Part shown: positions 7,946 through 16,183 of the stretch, piece by piece
How the letters are laid out: each line of letters starts with the position of its first letter
Numbering within the stretch: position 1 is the first letter of the stretch
Notes under the pieces: generated by a model
Databases searched by the model: none
What the model was told of the DNA's origin: nothing
What the model saw: only the letters and a program-made list of their open reading frames with translations
Origin: CAUZWH01 sp965224275
Lineage (GTDB): Bacteria; Pseudomonadota; Alphaproteobacteria; SHVV01
Assembly: GCA_965224275.1 (NCBI GenBank)
Contig: CBDCYR010000006.1
Coordinates: 186,001-250,000, forward strand
Length of the DNA: 64,000 nucleotides
Reading direction: 5' to 3'
Translations under genes and position numbers: made by a program

Positions 7946-9244
7946 TTAGAAGTCTTTGATGAAGAACAGCACGCTGGCGAGGGCCAAGAGCCAAACCGCT
8001 GGATGCACGTCGCCGACTTTGCCGGTGAGCGCCTTGACCAAGACATAGGCGGTAAAGCCGATGGCGATGCCATTGGCGATGCTGTACGTGAAGGGCATGA
8101 TCACGGCCGCGAGAATCGCGGGGCCGTACTCGGTCATGTCATCCCAGTCCAGATCCTTGAGGTTCTTGGCAAAGAAGGTGGCCACAAAAACCAGCGCCGG
8201 TGCGGTTGCCCAGCCGGGAATGGTTTTCGCCAGCGGCGCCAGGAACAAACACAGCAGGAACAGTACGGCCGTGGTCATCGCGGTCAGCCCGGTGCGCCCG
8301 CCTTCTTTGATGCCGGCACCGCTCTCGATGTAGCTGGTGGTCGAGCTGGTGCCGAGCAGCGCGCCAACCGTCGTCGCAGCACCGTCCGAGATGACTGCGC
8401 GGCCGATGCCATCGACCTTGCCGTCGTCGTCAATCTTGCCGGCCATATTGGCAACCGACGTCAGCGTGCCCGCCGTGTCGAAGAAGTCGACGAACAGGAA
8501 GGTGAGGATGACGATGATCAGCCCAAGTTCGAACACCCCGGCGAGGTCGAGCGCGAAAAAGGTTGGTGCCAGGCTCGGCGGCAGCCAGTCGCCACCGCCC
8601 CATGTTGCGTCACCGGTGAGCAGGCCGATAACGGTCACCACGAGAATGCCGATCACGATCGAACCCGGCACCTTACGGGCATCGAGCACCATCATGATGA
8701 TAAACCCGAGGCAGGCGAGCGCAGCCGTGCGACTGGTGAGATCGCCGATTGTGATCAGCGTGGCCGGGTGGTCGACCACGATGCCGGCGTTGCTCAAACC
8801 AATCACAGCCAAGAAGAAGCCGATGCCAGCGCCAACCCCGAGACGCAGGCTTTTTGGTATCGCCTCGATGATCCACTGGCGAATCTTGGTGGCGCTGAGG
8901 AGCAGGAACAGGATGCCGGAGCAGAAGACCGCGCCAAGCGCGAGCTCCCAGGAATGGCCCATACCTTTGACGACCCCGAAGGTGAAGAAGGCGTTGAGGC
9001 CCATGCCGGGTGCCATCGCGACCGGCCAGTTCGCCCACAGGCCCATGATCGCGGTGCCGATGAAGGCGGCCACAATCGTGGCTGTGAAAACCGCGCCGAA
9101 ATCCATGCCGGCGTCTTTGAGAATCAAAGGGTTGACCACGATGATGTAGGCCATCGTGAGGAATGTCGCGATGCCGGCAACAATCTCACGCTGCACCGTG
9201 GTTCCATTCTCTTCAAGCTTGAATTGTCGGTTAAGGAAATCCAA
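7946..9244 (-). CDS. NCS2 family purine permease (AzgA/GhxP-like)
   Basis: Inner-membrane nucleobase:cation symporter of the AzgA-like NCS2 branch (432 aa, 12-14 hydrophobic segments). Diagnostic blocks are GIATFLTMAYIIVVNPLIL near the N-terminus, GPGMGLNAFFTF-like MAPGMGLNAFFTFGV, VDFFDTAGTLTSVA, and the GTSSTTSYIESGAGI motif characteristic of guanine/hypoxanthine permeases. The reading frame is open upstream to 9388, but a TTG at 9244 (LDFLNRQFKLEENG) with GGGGGAG just upstream gives the normal family N-terminus. It is monocistronic and probably imports adenine, guanine or hypoxanthine. Confidence 0.93.
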   Translation of the reverse strand: MDFLNRQFKLEENGTTVQREIVAGIATFLTMAYIIVVNPLILKDAGMDFGAVFTATIVAAFIGTAIMGLWANWPVAMAPGMGLNAFFTFGVVKGMGHSWELALGAVFCSGILFLLLSATKIRQWIIEAIPKSLRLGVGAGIGFFLAVIGLSNAGIVVDHPATLITIGDLTSRTAALACLGFIIMMVLDARKVPGSIVIGILVVTVIGLLTGDATWGGGDWLPPSLAPTFFALDLAGVFELGLIIVILTFLFVDFFDTAGTLTSVANMAGKIDDDGKVDGIGRAVISDGAATTVGALLGTSSTTSYIESGAGIKEGGRTGLTAMTTAVLFLLCLFLAPLAKTIPGWATAPALVFVATFFAKNLKDLDWDDMTEYGPAILAAVIMPFTYSIANGIAIGFTAYVLVKALTGKVGDVHPAVWLLALASVLFFIKDF

Positions 9245-9540
9245 TGAACTTCTCCCCCTGGGATTAGACCGGAAAACGACGACGAGCGAACGCGAGCCAG
9301 CGTGCGGTTGGATCAGGATGGTGATGGAAAATTTTGGCGGCGCTCGACAAGCGCCGATGTAGAGCGCACGGGTACAAGCGAAGTCCAACGTCGTTGGTCA
9401 ATAAACATCGGGCCGGATAGGCCCGCCGCAGTTACGCTGGGACGCTATCGTAACCAATAATGACCCACTTGCGAACTACATATTGAGGTTTCGCCAAATG
9501 TTCTCACCACATCTGGAGGCACCAGCGTGCTCAGTCGAGG

Positions 9541-10629
9541 TTAGGTAAGGCCCTTGTTGAGCAACTGAGTAAGGTCTGCGCGCGTCATTTCGGCGAGCCC
9601 GAGGGTCTCGAGGGTGCGCCCCTGCTGGCGTAGATCTTGGCCGACGATGGCAGAGGCCATGGCCAGCAGCCCCGCCGCGATCGGTGCTGGTAATCTAACC
9701 CAATCGGCGACCGATACCAGAAACGCCAAGCCATAGAACACATCCTCGGTCATATAGCGGTGCGCCTGAAGATCGATATCCTCGCGCCAATCGCCGCTGT
9801 CAGTGAGCTTGGCGTGCGCTTGACGGCCATACATCCACTCATCGCCATCCTCGGCATAGTGATCGGCCAGCGGGAAATGTGGCGCGCCGTAGCCCAGTGC
9901 CTTGCGTAGCGCGATACGTTCACCGTCCAGCGCAGTCGTCACCCGGCGAATACTCGGCTGAGTCCCCTCATTGTGAATGTCCCAGCGGTCGAAGTGTTCG
10001 AGCGGGCCGGCATTCATCGTAATCAACGGCGTGTGGATGATCGGGCCGGCATTCATCAGCGCGCCGCTCAGCGCGTCCTCGATGCGCTCGACCGCGGGAT
10101 AGGCCGCGGTAATGATCGGCAAAGCTCGATCGGCAAGGCGCGCTGGAAACACGCCGGTCGGCAAGCGCGTCGCGCGCACCGAGATCGCGATTTCCGCCGG
10201 GCCGTGTTTGCGCGCGAGATAGGGCAGTGTGCCGGTTTCGGCCAGCGCGAGGTCTTCGACTTGCGATATCTCTCGGATCTCCGCGGCCATGGTGTAGCTG
10301 CCAAAGGAACCGGGGGGCAGAAAAATCACCTGACCCGGCTGCACGTGCGGCGCCATCGCCAGCGCGATATCGCTTTGCGCAAACGCCGGACCGGGGATCA
10401 CGATCAGTTCAGCACCGGATACGACCTCGCCGAGGTCATCGCTGGCCAGTGCAAGATCGACCGCGCGGCTGCCGTTGGCATCGGTGAGGGTGATTTGCGT
10501 GGCTTCGCGAACGGCCGCGAAGGCCTCGCTATCGCGGCGCCACAATCGTACGTCGTGGCCTTGCTCCGCGAGATCCGCGGCCGCCGCATAAGCGCCGTGA
10601 CCACCGCCCAAGACGGCGACATCGCTCAT
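9541..10629 (-). CDS. NAD/NADP octopine/nopaline dehydrogenase family protein
   Basis: Cytoplasmic opine-dehydrogenase-type enzyme of 362 aa. The N-terminal Rossmann domain has the dinucleotide motif VLGGGHGAYAAAADL at residues 6-20, and the C-terminal octopine DH domain contains MNAGPIIHTPLITMNAG and the GPLEHFDRWD region. Family members reductively condense an amino acid with a 2-oxo acid, or oxidise the product. Its ATG overlaps the stop of the upstream 4Fe-4S gene (ATGA at 10626-10629), so the two are translationally coupled. About 300 bp with no gene separates it from the permease start. Confidence 0.88.
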   Translation of the reverse strand: MSDVAVLGGGHGAYAAAADLAEQGHDVRLWRRDSEAFAAVREATQITLTDANGSRAVDLALASDDLGEVVSGAELIVIPGPAFAQSDIALAMAPHVQPGQVIFLPPGSFGSYTMAAEIREISQVEDLALAETGTLPYLARKHGPAEIAISVRATRLPTGVFPARLADRALPIITAAYPAVERIEDALSGALMNAGPIIHTPLITMNAGPLEHFDRWDIHNEGTQPSIRRVTTALDGERIALRKALGYGAPHFPLADHYAEDGDEWMYGRQAHAKLTDSGDWREDIDLQAHRYMTEDVFYGLAFLVSVADWVRLPAPIAAGLLAMASAIVGQDLRQQGRTLETLGLAEMTRADLTQLLNKGLT

Positions 10630-11663
10630 GTCTTAGCCTCCGACTCAGCCGCCAGCCGAGCCCGCCGCCGCGTCATTTTTTCGGCCAGCCGCGGCGCCGT
10701 GCCGGGCCGGCTCCACGGGCAAACCGCAAGGCAGATGCCGCAAGCAAAGGTCTCGTTGAAATACGGGACGCACTTATCAAAATCGACGTACCACTTTTTC
10801 TCGCCGCGCACCCATTGCTTGTCGTCGTGGATCGCATCCGGCGGGCATGCCTTGCGACAAACCTGGCAATGCGTACAGAAATCGTCGGCCCCGAAAATCT
10901 CAGGTTGGTTGGCAATGAGCGGCAGATCGGTCCGAACACAGGAGAGGCGGATGATCGAGCCATGCTCCTTGTTGATGAGGGAGCCGTGCTTGCCAAGTTC
11001 GCCCAAGCCGGCACTAACCGCTGCCGGGATCAACAGCATTTCGCCCGATGCCGGCCCACCCTGTTTTTCCGCGTTCCACCCCTGGGCGCGAATCCAATTG
11101 GCAAGTGTTCCGGCCGCACGATCGACCTGATTGTAGATTTCGCCGACTTCGAGGGCCGAGATCGAATTCTCAGGCGTCGGCGGCACCTGAGAAAACCGCT
11201 GCCAATCCATCACCACACCGATCACAACCACCCACGGCAGATCGGCCTGCTCGGACTCCTGGAAGAACCAGTTGGGATCCAGGCGCGTGACACCGACCAG
11301 ATCGGCTTCATCGGCGAGGGCAAAGGACTTGACCCGGTTGGTCCAACTCGCGGCCGTATCTTCGGCACGATCAGCGGCCACCGGATCGAGTTGGCGCGGC
11401 GCGCGATTGGGCCAATCGGTAAACGCCGCCGTCACGTCGGGCGCATATTTGGATTGGTTGGATTGAAAGTAGTCGACCAGCGGCCCGAACGGGATCGATG
11501 ACGTGTCGTTGCGGTTGGGCCAATACACGATGTTAGCGCGCCGTACGTCGCGCTCGCCCAAGCCGTTGATGTCGTTGCCGGAGACCTCAGGCCACAGCGC
11601 CCGTTGCGCTTCGGGAACCTCCCACTCGCGGTCACCTCGATCCACCACCACCTCAAACCCCAT
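10626..11663 (-). CDS. 4Fe-4S reductase-like protein (reductive dehalogenase/QueG-like)
   Basis: Protein of 345 aa ending in a double cubane iron-sulfur domain: CTHCQVCRKACPP and, further on, CGICLAVCPW. Upstream is the alpha/beta region (WVVVIGVVMDW, SAGLGELGKHGSLINKEHG, split here) shared by epoxyqueuosine reductase and corrinoid reductive dehalogenases. No twin-arginine signal is seen at the N-terminus, so it should be cytoplasmic, unlike respiratory dehalogenases. It is co-translated with the opine dehydrogenase. It could be an electron donor or a B12-dependent reductase acting in the same pathway; true QueG is less likely because the context is not tRNA modification. Confidence 0.78.
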   Translation of the reverse strand: MGFEVVVDRGDREWEVPEAQRALWPEVSGNDINGLGERDVRRANIVYWPNRNDTSSIPFGPLVDYFQSNQSKYAPDVTAAFTDWPNRAPRQLDPVAADRAEDTAASWTNRVKSFALADEADLVGVTRLDPNWFFQESEQADLPWVVVIGVVMDWQRFSQVPPTPENSISALEVGEIYNQVDRAAGTLANWIRAQGWNAEKQGGPASGEMLLIPAAVSAGLGELGKHGSLINKEHGSIIRLSCVRTDLPLIANQPEIFGADDFCTHCQVCRKACPPDAIHDDKQWVRGEKKWYVDFDKCVPYFNETFACGICLAVCPWSRPGTAPRLAEKMTRRRARLAAESEAKT

Positions 11664-11868
11664 GCTTGCGACAAGTCACAGCGCTGCATTGTAGGGGATC
11701 GATAGGGTTCATCCAGGGCATTTCGCAGGGGCAGAATTTCCCATCGGCCTTCCCCATCGGACTTCCTTGTGAGGCATTTCACTTCGGCGACCGCTTACAC
11801 TGCCCTCACCCTAGCGAGCGGCTCGGGGCAAACCCGTAAGCCCACAACTCTCACCAAGGAGAACCACC

Positions 11869-12261
11869 ATGGAAAAAGAAATCATCCGCGGCGACAACCA
11901 CATCACCCGCATTGTCGACGAGCTCAACGCGCCGATCTCGGCCGTGATCAAGGCCGGCGATTTCGTGTTCGTCTCGGGCACCCCACCGATCAGTGAAGAT
12001 GGCAGCTTTGTCGCCGGCGATATCCGCGTCCAGACCGCGCTGGTTCTCGACAACATCAAACTGCTGCTGGAATCAGCGGATTCGTCGCTCGACAAAGTAG
12101 TGAAATGCACCTTGTTTTGCACCAACGCCGCGTATTGGGGGTCGATTAACGAGGTCTACGCGACCTACTTCCCAAAGAATCCGCCGACCCGCACCTTCTG
12201 CACGGTTGGGTCGTGGCCGCAGGAGTTCGACGTCGAAGCCGAAGTCATTGCGCTTGCCTAG
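11869..12261 (+). CDS. RidA/YjgF/UK114 family enamine/imine deaminase
   Basis: Small cytoplasmic protein of 130 aa with the RidA pattern: AVIKAGDFVFVSGTPPI at the N-terminal half, then VQTALVLDNIKLLLESA, and the C-terminal PPTRTFCTVG in place of the usual PAR(S/T)xxxV block, keeping the arginine that binds the substrate carboxylate. Family members hydrolyse reactive 2-aminoacrylate-type enamines or act in catabolic operons. A clear AAGGAGA ribosome-binding site precedes the ATG. It is single, divergent from the Fe-S/opine dehydrogenase pair, and could remove an imine made by that pathway (inference). Confidence 0.9.
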   Translation: MEKEIIRGDNHITRIVDELNAPISAVIKAGDFVFVSGTPPISEDGSFVAGDIRVQTALVLDNIKLLLESADSSLDKVVKCTLFCTNAAYWGSINEVYATYFPKNPPTRTFCTVGSWPQEFDVEAEVIALA

Positions 12262-12315
12262 AGGAGTCATTGCGCTTGCTTAGATCAGACGGCAGCGGCG
12301 CAGGCAGGCAGCCGG

Positions 12316-13350
12316 TTAGCGGTTGCAGATATCACCCTGACAATCGACCGCCGCCGGCGCCCGACCGCTGGCGTGCATCAGCGCGAGGGTCGCCGAGATC
12401 CCGACGACCACGCCGAGATAGGCTGGAATCGCATGCGGCGATAGCAACGGTATGGCATTCAGCAACAGCACATCGTTGCCACCTGGGATCATACCGGCGC
12501 CGGCGCCCATCAGAGCACCGCCCGCCAGATTTCCCAGCCACGCTGCGCGCGGTCGCCAGTCCAGTTTGAAACTCTCGGCTATTCGCGCCGACGCGACGAC
12601 GCCGACCACGAGCGCACCGAACAGGGCCCATCGCATCGGATCAATTGAAGCCTCAGTGCCAACCCCAATGCCGGCCAATTGTCGCACACCGTCGCCCAAG
12701 ATCTTGGTGTACGGCCAGGTGCCGTGCCAGCCGTAGAGCACCGCATTGGCGATACCCATCAGCGCGGCCGCGCTCGACAGCCGATAGCGATTGGCAACCA
12801 AACGCTGGCGCCAGGTCGAGCCGACCGATCGACCGCGCCACAAACCAAACATCTCCAACAGGACCCATATCAGAAGTACCCCGGTTAAGACGCCGGTCCA
12901 GCTGCCCGCGCGCATAAGATAAGGCACCGTATGCACGGCATCGCTGCCCCACCCGAGATAGTCAGCGGGGACCGCGGAGCCGAGCGCAAATCCGAGCAAG
13001 GTAACCACCATGGCGACCTTGCCGGCGCCGAGTTGCGTCAACGTCGAGAACGCGCAACCGCCATTGACGACCGCTCCGACGCCGAATATCAACCCGCCGG
13101 TGATGGCTGCTATCGACACCGTCCAGCCCACCGCCTGCCCACGGATATCCGGAACCAGCGCGTACATCACCAGCATCGCGGCCATGATCCACAGCCCGGT
13201 TTTGGCAAAGCTCGCGAACATCAGGGCCCGTCGGGTTGCGTAGATTTCCTCGACCGCCTTGACCGTACAAATGCTTGCGCGATGGGCGGCAAAGCCCACC
13301 ACCGCGGCAAGCAGCAGTGAGGATACGACAATGGCGAGCGCGCTAAGCAT
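12316..13350 (-). CDS. YeeE/YedE family (DUF395) sulfur-compound transporter
   Basis: Integral membrane protein of about 344 aa with nine or ten hydrophobic segments. Two DUF395-type modules are visible, with the conserved cysteines in GFAAHRASICTVKAV and VVNGGCAFSTLTQLG, the sites that pass thiosulfate or thiol-like ligands in the TsuA/PmpA group. The second repeat (MIPGGNDVLLL) lacks the cysteine. The frame is open to 13371 from a GTG, but ATG 13350 is kept as the start because it directly precedes the first membrane helix. No sulfur-carrier partner gene is adjacent, so the substrate is uncertain. Confidence 0.85.
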   Translation of the reverse strand: MLSALAIVVSSLLLAAVVGFAAHRASICTVKAVEEIYATRRALMFASFAKTGLWIMAAMLVMYALVPDIRGQAVGWTVSIAAITGGLIFGVGAVVNGGCAFSTLTQLGAGKVAMVVTLLGFALGSAVPADYLGWGSDAVHTVPYLMRAGSWTGVLTGVLLIWVLLEMFGLWRGRSVGSTWRQRLVANRYRLSSAAALMGIANAVLYGWHGTWPYTKILGDGVRQLAGIGVGTEASIDPMRWALFGALVVGVVASARIAESFKLDWRPRAAWLGNLAGGALMGAGAGMIPGGNDVLLLNAIPLLSPHAIPAYLGVVVGISATLALMHASGRAPAAVDCQGDICNR

Positions 13351-13394
13351 GGCCACCCCATACGACGCCACCCGGAGTTACCGCGCAAAGAAAA

Positions 13395-13418
13395 GGACGC
13401 GCGGCGAACCGCGCGTCC
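13395..13418 (-). terminator. intrinsic terminator of the cyclase-family gene
   Basis: A perfect 10-bp GC stem (GGACGCGCGG, loop of 4, CCGCGCGTCC) is followed on the minus strand by TTTTCTTT. It sits 20 bp past the stop of the minus-strand cyclase-family gene and before the YeeE gene, so the two minus-strand genes are separate transcription units. Confidence 0.85.
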
Positions 13419-13437
13419 CAATCCGCTTGTGGCACGC

Positions 13438-14532
13438 TTAGGGTGCGCCGATCGCCACCGGGCGCACCGGCGAGCCGGAACCGCCTTTCGAGCGCAGCGG
13501 CAGGATCATCGTGCACGATGTCCACACCTTGTCGCGCGCCAGCGCCCCGAGATTGGCGTTCTGGATTTGGTGAATACCCGACTGGGTCAAGTTGTGATGG
13601 TGGATCGCAAACGGCAATCCGTCCGGCGTGCCCTTGGCCGGCGGTGCCTTGCCCTGGAGCATGCCCTCGGCCACGGGATCGGTGAACGGATTGTCCAACG
13701 CGACCAGTACCACCGCTTTGTCCTGGATGTATTTAGCGCCATCGTAGGAGAGCCCGGGACCTTTGGTGTAGTAGGTCTTGTCGGTATCGGGGTCTTTCCA
13801 ATGATCGCCCCAGCCGGTGTAGATATAGAGCACGTCGCCCGGCAGCAAGCCGCGCCAGCCGAGCCCCTGCGCCGCGATCATGTCATCGATGTCCTTGGCC
13901 GTGACGAGCGCGCCCGCCTTCATCGGCTGACCGCCGCCAAGGTGCGATTTGGCGTCGAGCAGCACGGCGCTGGTCACGATCGGCGGCACTTTTTCGATGC
14001 CGAGCTTCAGCAATGGCGAGTCCGGGGTCGGCTTGACCTGTTGTTGGGAGTAACCGCCGTAATAGGCAGCCCCATCGACCGGTATCGCGCCCTCGCCCTT
14101 CCACAGATCGCCGAGCACCGCGAAGTGGCCGAGCGCATCCATCTGCGTTCCTTGTGCGCCGGGCTCGCCACTTACCACCTGCTCCCCGTTAAACGCGTGT
14201 AGTGAGTAGGGGACGCTGGCGGTCGGACGAAAGTCATATTTGAGCGGCACACCGAACGGTGACGCCGGCATTGTGTTGGAGCGCACGTGCGAGAGCTCGT
14301 AGTGCTTGGCATTGCCCTTGGCGAGATGAAAGCCACACCGCATCCAGGTTCCCGGACCCAGCGTATTGGCCATCCCGCGCTCATCGCCGGCTGACCACGG
14401 CGGTGACGGCACCAGTGATTTGGAACGATCGACCACTGCTTTGTGGCCGGCCGATTGCGCAAACGCACCCCCGGCACCGAACGCCACCACGGCGAAGACG
14501 AGAGCGAGTGCAAGCATAGCTAGTCGGATCAT
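13438..14532 (-). CDS. secreted cyclase family protein (kynurenine formamidase-like fold)
   Basis: Protein of 364 aa with a Sec signal peptide (MIRLAMLALALVFAVVAFG, cleavage likely after AFA near residue 26). It belongs to the cyclase/kynurenine formamidase-like family of metal hydrolases. The expected HxGTHxDxxxH metal motif is represented by GAQGTQMDALGHF, so the first histidine is absent and the second is replaced by Gln, as in the periplasmic branch of the family. The start at 14532 is supported by GGGAGGA just upstream. Three 14-bp direct repeats precede the gene. Substrate unknown. Confidence 0.82.
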   Translation of the reverse strand: MIRLAMLALALVFAVVAFGAGGAFAQSAGHKAVVDRSKSLVPSPPWSAGDERGMANTLGPGTWMRCGFHLAKGNAKHYELSHVRSNTMPASPFGVPLKYDFRPTASVPYSLHAFNGEQVVSGEPGAQGTQMDALGHFAVLGDLWKGEGAIPVDGAAYYGGYSQQQVKPTPDSPLLKLGIEKVPPIVTSAVLLDAKSHLGGGQPMKAGALVTAKDIDDMIAAQGLGWRGLLPGDVLYIYTGWGDHWKDPDTDKTYYTKGPGLSYDGAKYIQDKAVVLVALDNPFTDPVAEGMLQGKAPPAKGTPDGLPFAIHHHNLTQSGIHQIQNANLGALARDKVWTSCTMILPLRSKGGSGSPVRPVAIGAP

Positions 14533-14548
14533 CCATTCCTCCCTTAAG

Positions 14549-14588
14549 AGCATTTGTCCCAAAGCATTTGTCCCGAAGCATTTGTCCA
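14549..14588. repeat. three 14-bp direct repeats upstream of cyclase-family gene
   Basis: The unit AGCATTTGTCCCRA occurs at 14549-14562 and 14563-14576, with a third shortened copy starting at 14577. It lies about 17-57 bp upstream of the minus-strand start at 14532, where a promoter or operator would be, so it may be a regulatory array. The role is inference. Confidence 0.75.
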
Positions 14589-14636
14589 AGCCTAGCACGC
14601 TCCGAGGTGCCGCCAGCACTCTCGAAAATCTTAAGG

Positions 14637-14666
14637 CTTAGGCAGATTCGGCAGAATCTGCCTAAG
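14637..14666. repeat. perfect 13-bp inverted repeat
   Basis: Arms CTTAGGCAGATTC (14637-14649) and GAATCTGCCTAAG (14654-14666) are exact reverse complements around a GGCA loop. There is no T tract on either side, so it is not a standard terminator. It lies between the cyclase-family promoter region and the IS91-type element, and could be an operator, an element end or a small hairpin. The remaining DNA to 14929 shows no gene. Confidence 0.75.
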
Positions 14667-14929
14667 CTGTTTGAACGAGGCCGTGGGCCGCGAGTGTAGG
14701 TGTCAGCCTATGTGGAAAGTGCGTTGATGCCTGCGCCGGGGCGGGTGGTCACTATCGTTGGGACGCGTGAGACGAGGCTTCCGACCAGCATTTATATTTT
14801 TTCGACAGCTGATTGCCGACGGTAGAGACACTTTTCGTTGGCGATTGCCTTGTGTTCGTAATTGAGCGCACGCCGACCGGTTCGCCGACGCGATGACGAC
14901 GTTTGCCGATCCGGATGGGATCCGATGTT

Positions 14930-16177
14930 TCATGGTTTCGCGTCCTGCGCCGGTTGAGCGGGGGGAGGGTCTCGTGAAGAGAACGGATCGTACCGGCGGG
15001 AGATTTCCCGGATTTTCCGCAATTCGCCGCCACAGTGCGGGCAGGGAACGGGCGCGATCCCGGTCTCCAGGCCGCTATTGCGGTGGTCGTCCTCCTCGCC
15101 GTCATGGGTTACGGCTGTATGCGCCTGGAGGCCGTTTACACCCAGCGCCTCGCGCGCGACTTCGAGGGTCTTGGCACGGCTTCCATTGGCAAGGATTCCG
15201 AAGTGGCGGATGCGATGCAGTCCGTTTGGCAGGACATGCAACAGGAACCGGCGGATGAACTCGTCGGCGGTGATGGTGGCCGTGCCGTAGCGGGGTTTCC
15301 TTTGCCCCGGACTGGTCGGCTTGCGGCAACGGAAGGAGACGTTCTGTCCATCGCAGGCGATGATGCGGCTGTCGCCGATGGCAATTCTGTGCGTGTATCG
15401 GGAGAGATAGCGGAAGACCTGTTCGGCATCGCGAAAGGGTCGTTTGGCGTAGACGATCCAGTTCTTGCCGCGGGCGGCCACGAGGGTGGCGTGGAACTCT
15501 CCGGGATTGGCGAGATGGGCGATGCCGCCATGAAATTCGATTTTCCCGCGTGCATGGGCGCGGGTGAGCTCCTCAAGGAAACGGCGCCGGAACAGGCTGG
15601 CGAGGACCTTGACCGGGGCCAGGAAGGTGCCGCTTCCGGTCTTCCATTGGCCGGTTGCGACATCGAAGCCGGCGTTAGGCACGACGATATGCAGATGCGG
15701 ATGGAAGCCGAGCTTCTGGTCCCAAGTGTGGAGGACCGCGGTGCCGCCGATACGCAGTCCACCGTGACGGTCGTCCTCGGCGATGGTGCGCAGGGTCTCG
15801 GCGGCGGTGCGAAACAGGATGTTGAACACGACCTTGCGGTTGCAAAAGGCGATCCCGCTGACTTCTTTGGGCAACGAAAATACAACGTGGAAGTACGGCA
15901 CCGGCAGGATATCGGCGGCGCGCGCCTCCAGCCATTGCCTTGCGGCAAGCCCCTGGCAGGACGGGCAGTGGCGGTTGCGGCACGAGTTGTAGAGCGGATG
16001 CTCGCGCCTGCAGCCGTCGCATTGATACATGTGGCCACCGAGTACGGACGTCCGGCAGGACTCGATCGCGGCCATGACCTTGAGGCGTCCGGCGTCAAGC
16101 TGGCCGGCCAGGCGCCGCCGGTAATCTGCGCCGGCGCGGCGGAAAATATCAGCCACGCCGGCGTCTTTGCGCTTCAC
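14930..16177 (-). CDS. IS91 family transposase (HUH/Y1 type)
   Basis: Rolling-circle transposase of 415 aa. The N-terminal zinc-binding domain shows CDGCRREHPLYNSCRNRHCP from about residue 53, followed by a C and the WLEARAADILPVPYFHVVF block. The metal-binding HUH motif appears as HPHLHIVVP, and the catalytic tyrosine is expected in YLSRYTHRIAI. The C-terminus has FIRRFLLHVLPNGLHRIRHFG, typical of IS91/ISCR proteins. Length is in the family range, so it appears intact. It lies directly downstream of the recombinase gene in one operon. Confidence 0.95.
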   Translation of the reverse strand: MKRKDAGVADIFRRAGADYRRRLAGQLDAGRLKVMAAIESCRTSVLGGHMYQCDGCRREHPLYNSCRNRHCPSCQGLAARQWLEARAADILPVPYFHVVFSLPKEVSGIAFCNRKVVFNILFRTAAETLRTIAEDDRHGGLRIGGTAVLHTWDQKLGFHPHLHIVVPNAGFDVATGQWKTGSGTFLAPVKVLASLFRRRFLEELTRAHARGKIEFHGGIAHLANPGEFHATLVAARGKNWIVYAKRPFRDAEQVFRYLSRYTHRIAIGDSRIIACDGQNVSFRCRKPTSPGQRKPRYGTATITADEFIRRFLLHVLPNGLHRIRHFGILANGSRAKTLEVAREALGVNGLQAHTAVTHDGEEDDHRNSGLETGIAPVPCPHCGGELRKIREISRRYDPFSSRDPPPAQPAQDAKP

Positions 16178-16183
16178 GGCGCC

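Noticed and set aside
7541..9247. 568-codon plus-strand open frame opposite the NCS2 permease
   Set aside because: It is a high-GC antisense shadow: low-complexity charged sequence (many Arg, Glu, His, Asp), no family resemblance, and the opposite strand is a clear permease.
9973..11130. 385-codon plus-strand frame over the opine dehydrogenase and Fe-S genes
   Set aside because: Antisense shadow of two genes that have clear motifs and a coupled ATGA overlap.
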